The notes: generated by a model not told the origin, from the sequence alone. Positions 17,672-27,559 are shown, numbered from the stretch's first letter. The stretch: DNA of 64,000 bases from Ruegeria arenilitoris (GCF_013031355.1 NZ_WPZO01000003.1:248001-312000); one strand, 5' to 3'. Translations and numbers: made by a program.

Positions 17672-19265
17672 CCCACACCCGGTGATTTCGCAAACTGTGA
17701 CCGGAACATCTGGAACAGACATGAAACAGACTGTCGAAACCGACATTCCGGACTGGGGGTCTTTCGGTAAGCCATTGTTTGACAATCCCGAAGCCCGCGC
17801 CTTGTCGCGTGTCGGCGTTGTTGACGTTGGCTCCAACTCGGTCCGGATGGTGATCTTTGACGGGGCCGCACGGTCTCCGGCCTATTTCTACAACGAAAAG
17901 GTGATGTGCGAGTTGGGCGCGGGCCTGTCCGAGACCGGCCGCCTGAATCCGCGCGGGCGGGTGCGCGCGCTGGCCGCGCTGCGCCGCTTTCGACGTCTTG
18001 CCGACGATCTGGGATTGCCGGGTTTGCATGTCGTCGCCACCGCCGCCGTGCGTGAGGCCAAGGACGGCCCGGATTTCTGCGATGAGGTCAAATCCGAAAC
18101 CGGGCTGACTGTTGCGGTCATTGATGGCGGGGAAGAGGCCCGGCTGTCCGCGCAGGGTGTGCTGCTGGGCTGGCCTGGTGCCTATGGGCTGATCTGCGAC
18201 ATCGGCGGCTCCTCAATGGAATTGGCCGAGATCGGTGAAGGCGACGTCGGTCGCCGTGTGACATCACCCCTGGGTCCGCTGAAACTGCGTGACATCAAAG
18301 GTGGGCGGCGGGCGCGCAAAGCCCATATCAAGGCCACCATGGAAGAACTGCGCGGCGAGATGGGCAAGCAGCGTGACCGTCTGTTCCTTGTCGGCGGCAG
18401 CTGGCGCGCCTTCGCCCGACTGGACATGTTGCGCCGGGGTTACCCGATGAACGTGCTGCACGAATACCGCATGACCACCAAGCAGGTTCACCAGACCATC
18501 AAGTTCATCGAAAAGGGCGACCCGGACGAAATGCGCAGCCTGGCTGGCGTTTCAAGTTCCCGCATGGCGCTGATCCCTTATGCGATGGATGTGCTGGCGC
18601 GGCTGATCCGGACGTTCAAACCCAAGGACATTGCGATCTCAAGCTATGGCATCCGCGAGGGGTTGCTGTACGAACAGATGCCGCAAATGCTGCGTGACCG
18701 TGATCCGCTGATCGAGGCCAGCCGGTTTTCCGAAGCCAAGGACGCCCGCCTGCCGGGGTTCGGCAAACACCTTTATGACTTTGTGATTCCACTATTCAAA
18801 TCGGCCCCAGAGGCACGCGTGCGTCTGGTCAAGGCGGCCTGCCTGTTGCATGACGTCAGCTGGCGCGCCCATCCCGACTACCGGGCCGAGGTTTGCTTTG
18901 ACTATGTCACCCGTGCCAATCTGGGCGGGCTGAAGCACTCTGAACGGGTCTTCATCGGCCTCGCCCTGCAGCACCGGTATCGCAACAAACGCGAAGGCAA
19001 CAGGTTCGAACCGCTCTACAAGCTGCTGGACGAGAAGGACCAGAAACAGGCCGAAATTCTGGGCAAGGCGATGCGCTTTGGCGCCATGCTCTGGATGCAG
19101 AATGACGCCCCTATGGGGACTTTGCGCTTTTATCCCAAGAAACGTCAGCTTGACCTGCTGCTGCCGACAGCAGCACGCCCGTTGTTCAATGAAGTGGCCG
19201 AGGCGCGACTGACGTCACTGGCGAACGCGCTAAGGTCGGATACCCGCGTGATCCTCCGCGACTAA
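17652..19265 (+). CDS. ppx: Exopolyphosphatase, Ppx/GppA family
   Basis: 537 aa. Actin-like ASKHA fold: GVVDVGSNSVRMVIFDG (about 54-70), VATAAVREAKDG and the second phosphate loop ICDIGGSSMELAEI. A C-terminal HD-like region (CLLHDVSWRAHPDY) is typical of long Ppx proteins. It hydrolyses polyphosphate ends or pppGpp. ATG 17652 overlaps hdaA by 20 bp; ATG 17721 (MKQTVETD) is an alternative. The kinase gene ppk, which often separates hdaA and ppx in Rhodobacteraceae, is missing. Confidence 0.9.
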   Translation: MSNQTIDPHPVISQTVTGTSGTDMKQTVETDIPDWGSFGKPLFDNPEARALSRVGVVDVGSNSVRMVIFDGAARSPAYFYNEKVMCELGAGLSETGRLNPRGRVRALAALRRFRRLADDLGLPGLHVVATAAVREAKDGPDFCDEVKSETGLTVAVIDGGEEARLSAQGVLLGWPGAYGLICDIGGSSMELAEIGEGDVGRRVTSPLGPLKLRDIKGGRRARKAHIKATMEELRGEMGKQRDRLFLVGGSWRAFARLDMLRRGYPMNVLHEYRMTTKQVHQTIKFIEKGDPDEMRSLAGVSSSRMALIPYAMDVLARLIRTFKPKDIAISSYGIREGLLYEQMPQMLRDRDPLIEASRFSEAKDARLPGFGKHLYDFVIPLFKSAPEARVRLVKAACLLHDVSWRAHPDYRAEVCFDYVTRANLGGLKHSERVFIGLALQHRYRNKREGNRFEPLYKLLDEKDQKQAEILGKAMRFGAMLWMQNDAPMGTLRFYPKKRQLDLLLPTAARPLFNEVAEARLTSLANALRSDTRVILRD

Positions 19266-19268
19266 GGG

Positions 19269-19643
19269 TCAGATTTCCGTTCCCTCGTCCGGTTCTTCTT
19301 CCGAGTTTTCCGGGGTGTCCGGCTGGTCCTGCAACGGCTTCTTGCGGATGATGATATCGCCGTTGGGCAGGATCTCGGGCGGCTCATAGGCGCTCCAGTC
19401 CTCGATCTCGCCCGCGAGGTCGGCCAAGGCGGGCCCCATCTGCTCAAAGAACGACTGCATCGCCGGGCCGAACTGGGTGACCAGCCCTTGCAGATCCTCA
19501 AGCGCGGGCTCCATTTCCTGCCGCAGCCCCTCAAAGAAAAGCTCGGCCCCCTGCTCCATCAGGGATTTGCCGGTTTCTTCTTCGGCATGGGCAGGCAAGG
19601 CCAGAGCAACCGTTACCGCACAGATCGGAACAAGATGTTTCAT
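19269..19643 (-). CDS. Small secreted acidic protein
   Basis: 124 aa. Signal peptide (MKHLVPICAVTVALALPAHAEEE) and a helical, acidic mature part with two similar segments (QGAELFFEGLRQEMEPALEDL and FEQMGPALADLAGEI), then a low-complexity acidic tail (EEEPDEGTEI). Homologues in the group are sometimes mislabelled as ATPases; no nucleotide-binding motif is present. Function unknown. It converges on ppx with a 3-bp gap. Confidence 0.75.
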   Translation of the reverse strand: MKHLVPICAVTVALALPAHAEEETGKSLMEQGAELFFEGLRQEMEPALEDLQGLVTQFGPAMQSFFEQMGPALADLAGEIEDWSAYEPPEILPNGDIIIRKKPLQDQPDTPENSEEEPDEGTEI

Positions 19644-19680
19644 GCCCCAAATATAGGCTGTGACGCCCCATGATGAAAGG

Positions 19681-20658
19681 TCAGAGGTCGATATCCAATG
19701 TAACCGGGAAATGGTCGGATGCCGTCAGCAGGGCCTGCTGCAAGTCCGGCAGAGCCCGGAGATCGTCATCCTTGATCGGGTGCCAGATCCGCCAGACCGG
19801 ACGCCGGGCGCGCAAGGTTTCGCTGATCATGATGTAGTCCAGCAGCGCCTCGAGGTAGTCCCCCCCTTCGCGGGCAAACCGGGCCGTAGACGGGGTCGGA
19901 TCGGCCTCATCTGCATGAGGATCAAACAACCCGGCCTGCAGCAAAATCTCGACCGACGACCGCCCGAACAGGTGCTCGAACTCATCCAGCCCTGGTCCGT
20001 CGTTCAGATCACCCAGCAGAATGACATGCTCTCCGCCCTCGATATGCGACCTGACCCGACGAGACAGCCAGACGGCCTGCGCAAGCTGTTTCCGGCGGTT
20101 CGCAATTGAGATGCGGATCGCCTCGTCCCGCGATCCCGCACCGTGCGGCGCCTTGGATTTCAGATGTGCGCCGATCAGCCGAACCTGCGCCCCGGCCTTG
20201 GTTTGCACTGCCAACTCCATCGGTGGCTTGGAAAAGCGCACGTGATCCTCGGTTGCGTCGATATCGAGGTCGATTTGAAACACCTCGTCGAAGCGGGGCG
20301 CCGCCCTGTCGCCTGTGATCGGATCATGTCGCACCGTCAGCGCGTCAGGATCATACAGCAAGGACAGTTCCTGATGAGTGTCGTTGGCAAACCCCATCAC
20401 GGCGTTCGTGGTGCGCAGATCGAAGGCTTCGGCAAAACTCTGCAACGCGCGGATCGTGTCCTGTGATTTGCCCGAGTTCGGTGCCTCGACAATCATGATC
20501 GCGTCCGCATCGACCGCGGTCAAAACCTTGGCGATGGCCTCGACCTGCTGTTCCTTAGTGACGTTGTGGCGACCAGACCAGCTGTCGTCCACGACCAGAT
20601 TATCGTTACGATCAAACAGGTTGGCAAACCATTCGATATTGTAGGTCGCCAGTCGCAT
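19681..20658 (-). CDS. Endonuclease/exonuclease/phosphatase family protein
   Basis: 325 aa EEP-fold protein. Metal and catalytic motifs: TYNIEWFANLFD at the start, a Glu in IMIVEAPNSGKS, ANRRKQLAQAV, LLGDLNDGPGLDE (Asp/Asn pair) and the C-terminal SDHFPVTLDI. No signal peptide. The family includes DNases, phosphodiesterases and phosphatases, so the substrate is open. The TerB-DnaJ gene ends 5 bp upstream, so they are probably co-transcribed. Confidence 0.85.
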   Translation of the reverse strand: MRLATYNIEWFANLFDRNDNLVVDDSWSGRHNVTKEQQVEAIAKVLTAVDADAIMIVEAPNSGKSQDTIRALQSFAEAFDLRTTNAVMGFANDTHQELSLLYDPDALTVRHDPITGDRAAPRFDEVFQIDLDIDATEDHVRFSKPPMELAVQTKAGAQVRLIGAHLKSKAPHGAGSRDEAIRISIANRRKQLAQAVWLSRRVRSHIEGGEHVILLGDLNDGPGLDEFEHLFGRSSVEILLQAGLFDPHADEADPTPSTARFAREGGDYLEALLDYIMISETLRARRPVWRIWHPIKDDDLRALPDLQQALLTASDHFPVTLDIDL

Positions 20659-20663
20659 CTTGC

Positions 20664-21344
20664 TTATGCCCGCGCGCCGTTGATCTCGTCCCAGGCACGG
20701 TTGATGTCGATCATTTTCTTTTCGGCCAGACGAATGGCCTCCTCGGGCACGCCGCGGGCCATCATCGCGTCGGGATGAGTGTCACGCACCAGTTGCCGCC
20801 AGACCTTGCGAATATCGGGCAGAGGCATGTCACGGGGCACACCCAGAACCGTGTAGGGGTCCTTGGGCGCATCGGGAACAAAGCGTTCACGCAGGGCCAT
20901 GAATTGCGCCTCGGACTGGCCAAAAATGCGGCTTACCTCTTCCAGAAACTCGTTTTCGTTGGGGTGATAGAACCCATCGGCCATGGCGATGTGAAACAGC
21001 CCCTCCATCAGGTCGCAAAGCGTGGTGCTGTCATCGGAAAACATCCGGGCGATCTTGCGGGCATAGTCCTGATAGCCAGCAACATCCGTGCGCGCCATGT
21101 CGAACACACGGGCCGCGCCGGCCTCATCCTCGCGCGCGATCTGGAAGACGTCGCGAAACGCGGTGACCTCGTCCCGCGTCACCTGCCCGTCAGCCTTGGC
21201 CATCTTTGCGCCCAGCGCAATCACGGCAATCGCGAACGCGACCGAGCGTTCGGGCGGCGTGCGCAGTTTCTCAAATACGGCCGCCAGGCTTTCGCCTTGG
21301 GCAAGCGCGCTCAGCGCATCGGATATACGGGTCCAGATCGACAT
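20664..21344 (-). CDS. TerB-DnaJ domain protein (DjlA-like)
   Basis: 226 aa. An N-terminal TerB/DjlA helical domain (about 35-150; AKMAKADGQVTRDEVTAFRD and MADGFYHPNENEFLEEV have the acidic metal-site pattern) is followed by a J domain (DPYTVLGVPRDMPLPDIRK, HPD in VRDTHPDAMM). Unlike E. coli DjlA there is no N-terminal membrane helix. Likely a DnaK co-chaperone. Confidence 0.88.
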   Translation of the reverse strand: MSIWTRISDALSALAQGESLAAVFEKLRTPPERSVAFAIAVIALGAKMAKADGQVTRDEVTAFRDVFQIAREDEAGAARVFDMARTDVAGYQDYARKIARMFSDDSTTLCDLMEGLFHIAMADGFYHPNENEFLEEVSRIFGQSEAQFMALRERFVPDAPKDPYTVLGVPRDMPLPDIRKVWRQLVRDTHPDAMMARGVPEEAIRLAEKKMIDINRAWDEINGARA

Positions 21345-21389
21345 GAGCGCACCCTAGCGCCCCAAATCGAAACTGTCAGGTGCGACAGA

Positions 21390-21878
21390 TCACTCCGTCG
21401 AAAGAATTTTCTGCATCAACACAAGATCCAGCCGCTTGCCCCATTTGAACCCGACCTCTGGCATCTGACCAACCTGCGCGTAGCCAATCGCGGCATGAAA
21501 GGCGATTGCACCCGGATTGGCCGAGGAGATTCCAGCGACCAGCACATGCACGTTCTCGGACCGCGCCGTGTTTTCAAGCGCGGACATCAAGGCCCGTCCT
21601 GCCCCCTGCCCGCGCATCTGCGGGGCCAGTTGGATCGTATGCTCGCGGCACTGCGCATAGCCCGGGCCGCTGCGAAAGGGGCCGTAGGTGGCAAACCCCA
21701 GAACCTGCCCGTCCTTTTCGGCCACCAAATAGGCGGGGCCGCGATTTTTGATATCCGCAGCAATTGCATCCACGCTGCGCTCCTTAGTGGTGAAGGTCAC
21801 CAGCGTATCGCGAATGATCGCGTTGGTGATTTCAGCGATTGCAGGGGCGTCTGAAATCTGTGCCGGTCTTGTGATCAT
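21390..21878 (-). CDS. GNAT family N-acetyltransferase (phosphinothricin acetyltransferase-like)
   Basis: 162 aa. Acetyl-CoA motif A is MRGQGAGRALMSALE (about 106-120). YLVAEKDGQVLGFATYGPF and FHAAIGYAQVGQMPEVGFKWGK match the Pat/YncA-type subgroup, which acetylates small amines or methionine derivatives. The start overlaps the upstream glyoxalase-like gene's stop by 4 bp (ATGA). Confidence 0.85.
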   Translation of the reverse strand: MITRPAQISDAPAIAEITNAIIRDTLVTFTTKERSVDAIAADIKNRGPAYLVAEKDGQVLGFATYGPFRSGPGYAQCREHTIQLAPQMRGQGAGRALMSALENTARSENVHVLVAGISSANPGAIAFHAAIGYAQVGQMPEVGFKWGKRLDLVLMQKILSTE

Positions 21879-22477
21879 TCCAACACGCGCGGACCATGCG
21901 GCGTTTCGAACTCGGCTCGCAGCGCTGCGGGGCCAGTGTCAAACACCACGGTTTCCAAATCGCCCAGCAGCCGGGCCAGATCCAAAGCATCAGGGTGGAA
22001 AACCACAAGACGCCGCAGGCGGCACCCGCTGTCCTGCAACATTTGCGCCGGATGCAGATCGCCGTGCCATTGGATGAGGGCAGGAAACAGGTTATCGAAG
22101 GGCAGCCGTCCGTCGGTAGGAACCGCCATTTGCCACCGCAATGCGCCGCGGGTCAGTTCGATAGGTTGCCCGACTGCATCTGGAAAGGCGGAAAGTGTGG
22201 CTGCGATATCCGAAACCCGGCAAATCCAATTGGTCAGACGCGGCGCACCTGCAAAACGATCCAAATCAAACCACCTGGTGCGCTCTACCGTGGGCGCCTG
22301 AGGATCGATTGCGATGGCCTCCAAATACAGACCGTCCCGCAGCCCCAGAAGACGGTTATGAGTGCCGAAGGCTTCGTGCTTGCCACCGGCCTGCAGTGAC
22401 ACACCCAAGGCCTGCTCGACATGGGCCGAGGCCTCTTCGAGCGTCTCGCCCGCCACGGCCAGATGATCCAGTAACAT
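21875..22477 (-). CDS. Glyoxalase-like (VOC) domain protein
   Basis: 200 aa. The N-terminus (MLLDHLAVAGETLEEASAHV) and the middle (GTHNRLLGLRDGLYLEAIAI) match the Glyoxalase_3-like group of VOC proteins. AGGAGG lies 7 nt before the ATG at 22477. Enzymatic metal ligands are not obvious beyond His and Glu in the first repeat. Coupled to the GNAT gene. I do not read it as methylmalonyl-CoA epimerase despite the nearby mutase. Confidence 0.75.
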   Translation of the reverse strand: MLLDHLAVAGETLEEASAHVEQALGVSLQAGGKHEAFGTHNRLLGLRDGLYLEAIAIDPQAPTVERTRWFDLDRFAGAPRLTNWICRVSDIAATLSAFPDAVGQPIELTRGALRWQMAVPTDGRLPFDNLFPALIQWHGDLHPAQMLQDSGCRLRRLVVFHPDALDLARLLGDLETVVFDTGPAALRAEFETPHGPRVLE

Positions 22478-22551
22478 GCACTGCCTCCTACGAATTGCGA
22501 CCAGACCCATGAAGGGCCTGATCGCATGTTTCCGTCAAAGGCGCAGGATCA

Positions 22552-22575
22552 CAAGATTTTTCGTCGAAAATCTTG
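22552..22575. repeat. Palindrome just after scpA
   Basis: CAAGATTTT (22552-22560) and AAAATCTTG (22567-22575) are perfect arms around TCGTCG. It lies 6 bp beyond the scpA stop on the minus strand. It may act in termination or mRNA 3'-end protection, though no long T tract follows. Confidence 0.6.
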
Positions 22576-22581
22576 GTGGGA

Positions 22582-24708
22582 TCAGCCTTTGGCTTCGCCG
22601 ATCAAACGCAGGATGTCCTGCGCGGCCTCGGGGATGTTGGTGCCAGGTCCAAAGATCGCCTTGACGCCGTGATCATAGAGGAACTGGTAATCCTGCTGCG
22701 GGATCACACCACCGCAGATCACGATGATGTCCTCGGCACCCGTTTTCTTGAGTTCCTCGACCAACTGCGGCGCCAGTGTCTTGTGCCCCGCTGCCTGCGA
22801 AGAAATCCCGATCACGTGCACATCGTTGTCCACCGCATCCTGAGCGGCCTCGGCAGGGGTCTGGAACAGAGGGCCGACGTCCACGTCAAAGCCAATATCG
22901 GCAAAGGCGGTGGCGATTACCTTGGCGCCCCGGTCATGCCCGTCCTGCCCCATCTTGACGACCAGCAGACGCGGGCGACGCCCCTCGGCCTCGGCGAACT
23001 CTTCGATGGATTTCTGGATCGCGGCAAAACCTTCGTCACCTTCGTAAGCGGCGCCATAGACACCAGCCAGTGTCTTTACCTCGGCGCGGTGACGGCCGAA
23101 CTCTTTTTCCATTGCCATGCTGATCTCTCCTACGGATGCGCGGGCACGAGCGGCCTCGACCGCGGCAGCCAACAGGTTTCCGCCCTCTTGAGCGGCCTTG
23201 GTCAGGGCGTCCAGCGCCTGTTGGCACGCAGCCTCATCGCGGGTGGCGCGGATACGTTCCAGACGCGCGACCTGAGCCTCGCGCACGGCGACGTTGTCGA
23301 CATCAAGAATGTCGATCGGGTCTTCCTGCTCCTTGCGGTACTTGTTGACGCCGACGATCACCTCGTCACCCCGGTCGATCATGGCCTGACGGCGGGCTGC
23401 ACTTTCCTCAATCCGCAGCTTGGGCATGCCCGAGGCTACGGCCTTGGTCATACCGCCCATCTCCTCGACCTCTTCCATCAGGGCCCAGGCTTTTTCGATC
23501 AGCTCGTTGGTCAGGCTTTCGACATAATAAGAGCCCGCCAGCGGATCGACCACATCGGTCACGCCGGTCTCTTCCTGCAGTACCAACTGCGTGTTCCTCG
23601 CGATGCGGGCCGAGAAATCGGTGGGCAACGCAATCGCCTCATCCAGAGCGTTGGTGTGCAGCGACTGCGTACCGCCGAGAACCGCGCTCATCGCCTCATA
23701 GGCGGTGCGGATCACGTTGTTATAGGGGTCCTGTTCCTGCAGCGACACGCCCGAGGTCTGGCAGTGGGTGCGCAGCATCTTCGACCGCTCGGATTTCGCG
23801 CCGAAATCGGTCATCACCCTGTGCCACAACGTACGGGCCGCACGCAGCTTGGCGATTTCCATGAAGAAGTTCATGCCGATGGCAAAGAAGAACGATAGAC
23901 GGCCCGCGAACTTGTCCACGTCCATCCCGGCCTCGGTTGCGGCGCGCACATATTCGCGCCCATCGGCCAACGTATAGGCCAGTTCCTGGACCAGGTTCGC
24001 CCCGGCCTCTTGCATGTGATAGCCCGAGATCGAGATCGAGTTGAATTTTGGCATCTCGTTCGAGGTGAACTCGATAATGTCCGAGATGATCTTCATCGAC
24101 GGCTCAGGCGGGTAGATATAGGTGTTGCGCACCATGAACTCTTTCAGAATGTCGTTCTGAATGGTGCCCGACAGCACAGATTTGTCGTGTCCCTGCTCTT
24201 CACCCGCTACGATAAAGCTTGCCAGGATCGGGATCACCGCACCGTTCATGGTCATCGAGACCGAGACCTTGTCCAGCGGGATACCGTCGAACAGGATTTT
24301 CATGTCCTCGACACTGTCGATGGCCACGCCAGCCTTACCAACATCGCCCACAACACGCGGGTGGTCACTGTCATAACCGCGGTGCGTCGCCAGATCGAAG
24401 GCTACCGAAACGCCCTGCTGGCCGGCGGCCAGATTGCGGCGATAGAAGGCGTTGGATTCCTCGGCCGTCGAAAAGCCCGCATACTGACGGATCGTCCAAG
24501 GGCGCCCGGCATACATCGTCGCTTTCACGCCACGCGTGAACGGGCCGAACCCGGGCAGCGAGTCCATATGCGGCAGATCGGCGGTATCGTCCTGCGTATA
24601 GAGCGGTTTGACGTCGATGCCTTCCAGCGTCTCCCGGGTCAGGTCTTCCAGCGGGCGACCGCGCAGTTCTTTCTCGGCCAGCGCCTGCCAGTCTTTCGTA
24701 TCGGTCAT
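22582..24708 (-). CDS. scpA: Methylmalonyl-CoA mutase
   Basis: 708 aa, full length for the homodimeric/large-subunit form. The N-terminal TIM barrel has [20 protein letters not shown] and [19 protein letters not shown]. The C-terminal B12 domain carries DxHxxG (Asp589, His591, Gly594), which supplies the lower axial His ligand to adenosylcobalamin. It isomerises (R)-methylmalonyl-CoA and succinyl-CoA, the last step of propionyl-CoA assimilation. It is codirectional with pccA and pccB in the same 10-kb block. The divergent DUF4174 gene shares its upstream region. Confidence 0.96.
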   Translation of the reverse strand: MTDTKDWQALAEKELRGRPLEDLTRETLEGIDVKPLYTQDDTADLPHMDSLPGFGPFTRGVKATMYAGRPWTIRQYAGFSTAEESNAFYRRNLAAGQQGVSVAFDLATHRGYDSDHPRVVGDVGKAGVAIDSVEDMKILFDGIPLDKVSVSMTMNGAVIPILASFIVAGEEQGHDKSVLSGTIQNDILKEFMVRNTYIYPPEPSMKIISDIIEFTSNEMPKFNSISISGYHMQEAGANLVQELAYTLADGREYVRAATEAGMDVDKFAGRLSFFFAIGMNFFMEIAKLRAARTLWHRVMTDFGAKSERSKMLRTHCQTSGVSLQEQDPYNNVIRTAYEAMSAVLGGTQSLHTNALDEAIALPTDFSARIARNTQLVLQEETGVTDVVDPLAGSYYVESLTNELIEKAWALMEEVEEMGGMTKAVASGMPKLRIEESAARRQAMIDRGDEVIVGVNKYRKEQEDPIDILDVDNVAVREAQVARLERIRATRDEAACQQALDALTKAAQEGGNLLAAAVEAARARASVGEISMAMEKEFGRHRAEVKTLAGVYGAAYEGDEGFAAIQKSIEEFAEAEGRRPRLLVVKMGQDGHDRGAKVIATAFADIGFDVDVGPLFQTPAEAAQDAVDNDVHVIGISSQAAGHKTLAPQLVEELKKTGAEDIIVICGGVIPQQDYQFLYDHGVKAIFGPGTNIPEAAQDILRLIGEAKG

Positions 24709-24876
24709 AGCGATATCCTTTTCTCAATTCGGGTCGCGGCAGGGCATATCCCCCGCGATGTGATGTTCAGGGTGGTCGGTCCGGCCACGATCAGAGGCAA
24801 GATTTTGAACGCCTGGTGCAATTCGCCGGTCGCATTCGTCGGCACAGGGGCTATATTCAATTCAACAGGAGGCCCC

Positions 24877-25323
24877 ATGACACGAACGCTTGCCCTTGTT
24901 TTCTCGGCACTATTCCCGCTGGCTGCGATGGCCGCCGACGGGGCTGCACCGGCTGAGGACGAATTTGTCCGCCCTGCTGGTGACAGCGAACTCAGCGAGT
25001 TTCTCTGGGTCAACCGGCCCATCGTTGTCTTCGCCGACACGCCCGCCGACCCCCGGTTCCAGCAACAGATCGACATGTTAATCGAGGGCGAGGCAGCCAT
25101 GCGCGACAGGGATGTTGTCGTGCTGACCGACACCGACCCAACGTCGCGATCGCCGATCCGGGCGCAATTGCGGCCACGCGGGTTCCAGATGGTGTTCGTC
25201 GACAAGGACGGCGTCGTCAAGCTGCGCAAACCCTCCCCGTGGAGCGTGCGCGAGATCGGCCGGTCCATCGACAAAACCCCCCTGCGCCAACGCGAGATTC
25301 GCGAACGGCGCGAGGGCGGCTGA
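24877..25323 (+). CDS. DUF4174 domain exported protein
   Basis: 148 aa. Signal peptide (MTRTLALVFSALFPLAAMAAD), then a small thioredoxin-like DUF4174 domain: RPIVVFADTPADPRFQQQ, RDRDVVVLTDT and RGFQMVFVDKDGVVKLRKPSPWSV. No CxxC motif, so not an obvious redox protein. AGGAGG at 24868-24873 supports the start. Function unknown; it lies between scpA and pccA on the opposite strand. Confidence 0.85.
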   Translation: MTRTLALVFSALFPLAAMAADGAAPAEDEFVRPAGDSELSEFLWVNRPIVVFADTPADPRFQQQIDMLIEGEAAMRDRDVVVLTDTDPTSRSPIRAQLRPRGFQMVFVDKDGVVKLRKPSPWSVREIGRSIDKTPLRQREIRERREGG

Positions 25324-25399
25324 ACGCCTTCGCCACGCCCCAAGCCTCCGGCGCGAAACGCCGGGGACCCAGTGCGATATGGCAAAAGCGCGGTCATGA

Positions 25400-27445
25400 T
25401 CACTCGAACTCGATGATCACATCGTCCACGGCGAGGCTGTCGCCGGGGCCTGCGTTGATCTTGGCGACGGTGCCCTTCTTCTCGGCGCGCAGGATGTTTT
25501 CCATCTTCATCGCCTCGACGGTGCAAAGCGCCTGACCTTCCTGCACCTCCTGCCCCACTTCGACATCGATCTTCACGATCAGGCCGGGCATCGGGCAAAG
25601 CAGCATTTTCGAGGTATCGGGCGGCAGCTTCTCGGGCATCAGCTTGGCCAGAGCGGCCTGATGCGGACGGCGCACATGCACTTTCAGGTCTGCGCCCCGG
25701 TTGCGGATACGGAACCCACCCGAGATTTTGCCAACCTTCATGACCAACGGGCTGCCGTCCACATCAACGACGGCCAGCTGATCGCCCGGGGTCCAATCCG
25801 ACACAACGCGCAAGCTTTCTCCGTCGGCAAACTTGACGGTCGCGCCCTCTTTGTCGGCCTTGACCTTGACGTCGAACTCCTGCCCCTGCAGCGCCACGTT
25901 CCAGCGCTTGCCGACCTTGCGTTCGTGATTGTCCATACGGCCCGAAACACGGGTGCGGCGGATCTCGGCCACACGGTACATGGCCGCGCAGGACGCCGCG
26001 ATCCGGCGCAGATCAACTGCGGACAGTTCAACACCTTCGAACCCGTCCGGATATTCCTCGGCAATGAACGCCGTGGTCATGTCACCGCTGACAAACTTCG
26101 GATGGTCCATCACGGCGGACAGGAACGGCAGGTTGTGACCAATGCCTTCGACTTCGAAACTGTCCAGCGCTACGCGCATCGCCTCAATCGCCTGCTCGCG
26201 GGTCGGAGCCCAGGTGCAAAGCTTGGCGATCATCGGATCATAATACATACTGATCTCGCCGCCTTCATAAACGCCGGTATCGTTGCGAACCGCAGCGTCG
26301 CCTTCGGGCGCGTCACCCTGCCATTTTTCATTCACCAGCATCGGACCAGCCGCAGTTTCCTGCGGCGGGCGATAACGGGTCAGACGACCAATCGACGGCA
26401 GGAAGTTGCGATACGGGTCTTCTGCGTACAGACGGTTTTCGATGGCCCAACCGGTCAGGGTTACGTCATCCTGAGTGATCGTCAGCTTCTCACCCGCAGC
26501 GACGCGGATCATCTGTTCGACCAGATCGACACCGGTGATCAGTTCGGTCACCGGGTGTTCCACCTGCAGGCGGGTGTTCATTTCGAGGAAGTAGAAGTTC
26601 TTGTCGCCATCAACGATGAACTCCACCGTGCCTGCGCTGGCATAGTTCACCGCCTTGGCCAGAGCGACCGCCTGTTCACCCATCGCCTTGCGGGTTTCGG
26701 GGTCGAGGAATGGCGACGGCGCCTCTTCCACCACTTTCTGGTTCCGGCGTTGGATCGAGCATTCGCGTTCGCCCAGATAGATGCCGTTGCCGTGGCTGTC
26801 ACACAGAACCTGAATTTCGATGTGACGCGGCTGGGTCACGAATTTCTCGATGAAAATCCGGTCGTCGCCAAACGAGTTCGCGGCCTCGTTTTTTGAGGAT
26901 TGGAAACCCTCACGAGCCTCGTCATCGTTCCACGCGATCCGCATGCCTTTGCCACCGCCACCGGCGCTGGCCTTGATCATGACCGGATAGCCAATGTCGT
27001 TCGAGATTTTCACCGCCTCATCCGCGTCTTCGATCAGGCCCATGTATCCGGGAACGGTCGAAACGCCCGCATCCTGAGCGATTTTCTTCGAGGTGATCTT
27101 GTCGCCCATGCTTTCAATCGCGCCGACCGGGGGGCCGACAAACGCCACGCCTTCCGCATCCAGCGCCTCGGCGAATTTCGAGTTTTCGGACAGGAAGCCA
27201 TAGCCGGGGTGAACCGCCTGCGCGCCGCTTTGGCGGATAGCGTCCATCACCTTGTCGATCACGATATAGGACTGGTTCGCGGGTGGGGGACCGATGTGAA
27301 CGGCCTCATCCGCCATCGACACGTGCAACGCGTTTCTGTCCGCGTCCGAGTAAATGGCAACAGTGCCAATGCCCATTTTACGAGCGGTCTTGATGACCCG
27401 GCAGGCGATCTCGCCCCTGTTGGCGATCAGGATCTTGTTGAACAT
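25400..27445 (-). CDS. pccA: Propionyl-CoA carboxylase alpha subunit (biotin carboxylase + BCCP)
   Basis: 681 aa. Biotin carboxylase (residues 1-450) with KILIANRGEIACRVIKTA at the N-terminus, ATP-grasp GGGGKGMRIAW and EMNTRLQVEHPVTE. Then the PCC-type BT linker domain (about 500-600) and a C-terminal biotinyl domain with EAMKMEN, biotin lysine Lys647, 34 residues from the end as usual. It carboxylates biotin, which the PccB partner uses to make methylmalonyl-CoA. A hairpin terminator lies upstream at the end of the preceding lipoprotein gene. Confidence 0.96.
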   Translation of the reverse strand: MFNKILIANRGEIACRVIKTARKMGIGTVAIYSDADRNALHVSMADEAVHIGPPPANQSYIVIDKVMDAIRQSGAQAVHPGYGFLSENSKFAEALDAEGVAFVGPPVGAIESMGDKITSKKIAQDAGVSTVPGYMGLIEDADEAVKISNDIGYPVMIKASAGGGGKGMRIAWNDDEAREGFQSSKNEAANSFGDDRIFIEKFVTQPRHIEIQVLCDSHGNGIYLGERECSIQRRNQKVVEEAPSPFLDPETRKAMGEQAVALAKAVNYASAGTVEFIVDGDKNFYFLEMNTRLQVEHPVTELITGVDLVEQMIRVAAGEKLTITQDDVTLTGWAIENRLYAEDPYRNFLPSIGRLTRYRPPQETAAGPMLVNEKWQGDAPEGDAAVRNDTGVYEGGEISMYYDPMIAKLCTWAPTREQAIEAMRVALDSFEVEGIGHNLPFLSAVMDHPKFVSGDMTTAFIAEEYPDGFEGVELSAVDLRRIAASCAAMYRVAEIRRTRVSGRMDNHERKVGKRWNVALQGQEFDVKVKADKEGATVKFADGESLRVVSDWTPGDQLAVVDVDGSPLVMKVGKISGGFRIRNRGADLKVHVRRPHQAALAKLMPEKLPPDTSKMLLCPMPGLIVKIDVEVGQEVQEGQALCTVEAMKMENILRAEKKGTVAKINAGPGDSLAVDDVIIEFE

Positions 27446-27481
27446 GGAACGTCCTTTGTCTTGGTGTTCTGGAAACGCAAA

Positions 27482-27515
27482 ACGCCGCCGCGGGGCTTTA
27501 ACCCCACGACGGCGT
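27482..27515 (-). terminator. Terminator between the lipoprotein gene and pccA
   Basis: On the minus strand ACGCCG...GGGG pairs with CCCC...CGGCGT around TTAAAG, followed by TTTTGCG. It sits 45 bp after the 67-aa lipoprotein gene and just before pccA. The T tract is short, so read-through is possible. Confidence 0.55.
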
Positions 27516-27559
27516 GTCGCGCGATGACGGTCGGGGCGACGGGCGCCCCGAAATTTACG

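Noticed and set aside
21875-22477. Methylmalonyl-CoA epimerase in the VOC-fold protein near scpA
   Set aside because: Although epimerase is a VOC protein, this sequence follows the Glyoxalase_3-like pattern, is coupled to a GNAT gene, and lacks the epimerase signature; the epimerase is presumably elsewhere.
24010-25323. A 437-codon plus-strand frame covering scpA 5' sequence and the DUF4174 gene
   Set aside because: Only the last 148 codons are real; they begin at ATG 24877 behind AGGAGG and have a signal peptide. The rest is antisense to scpA.
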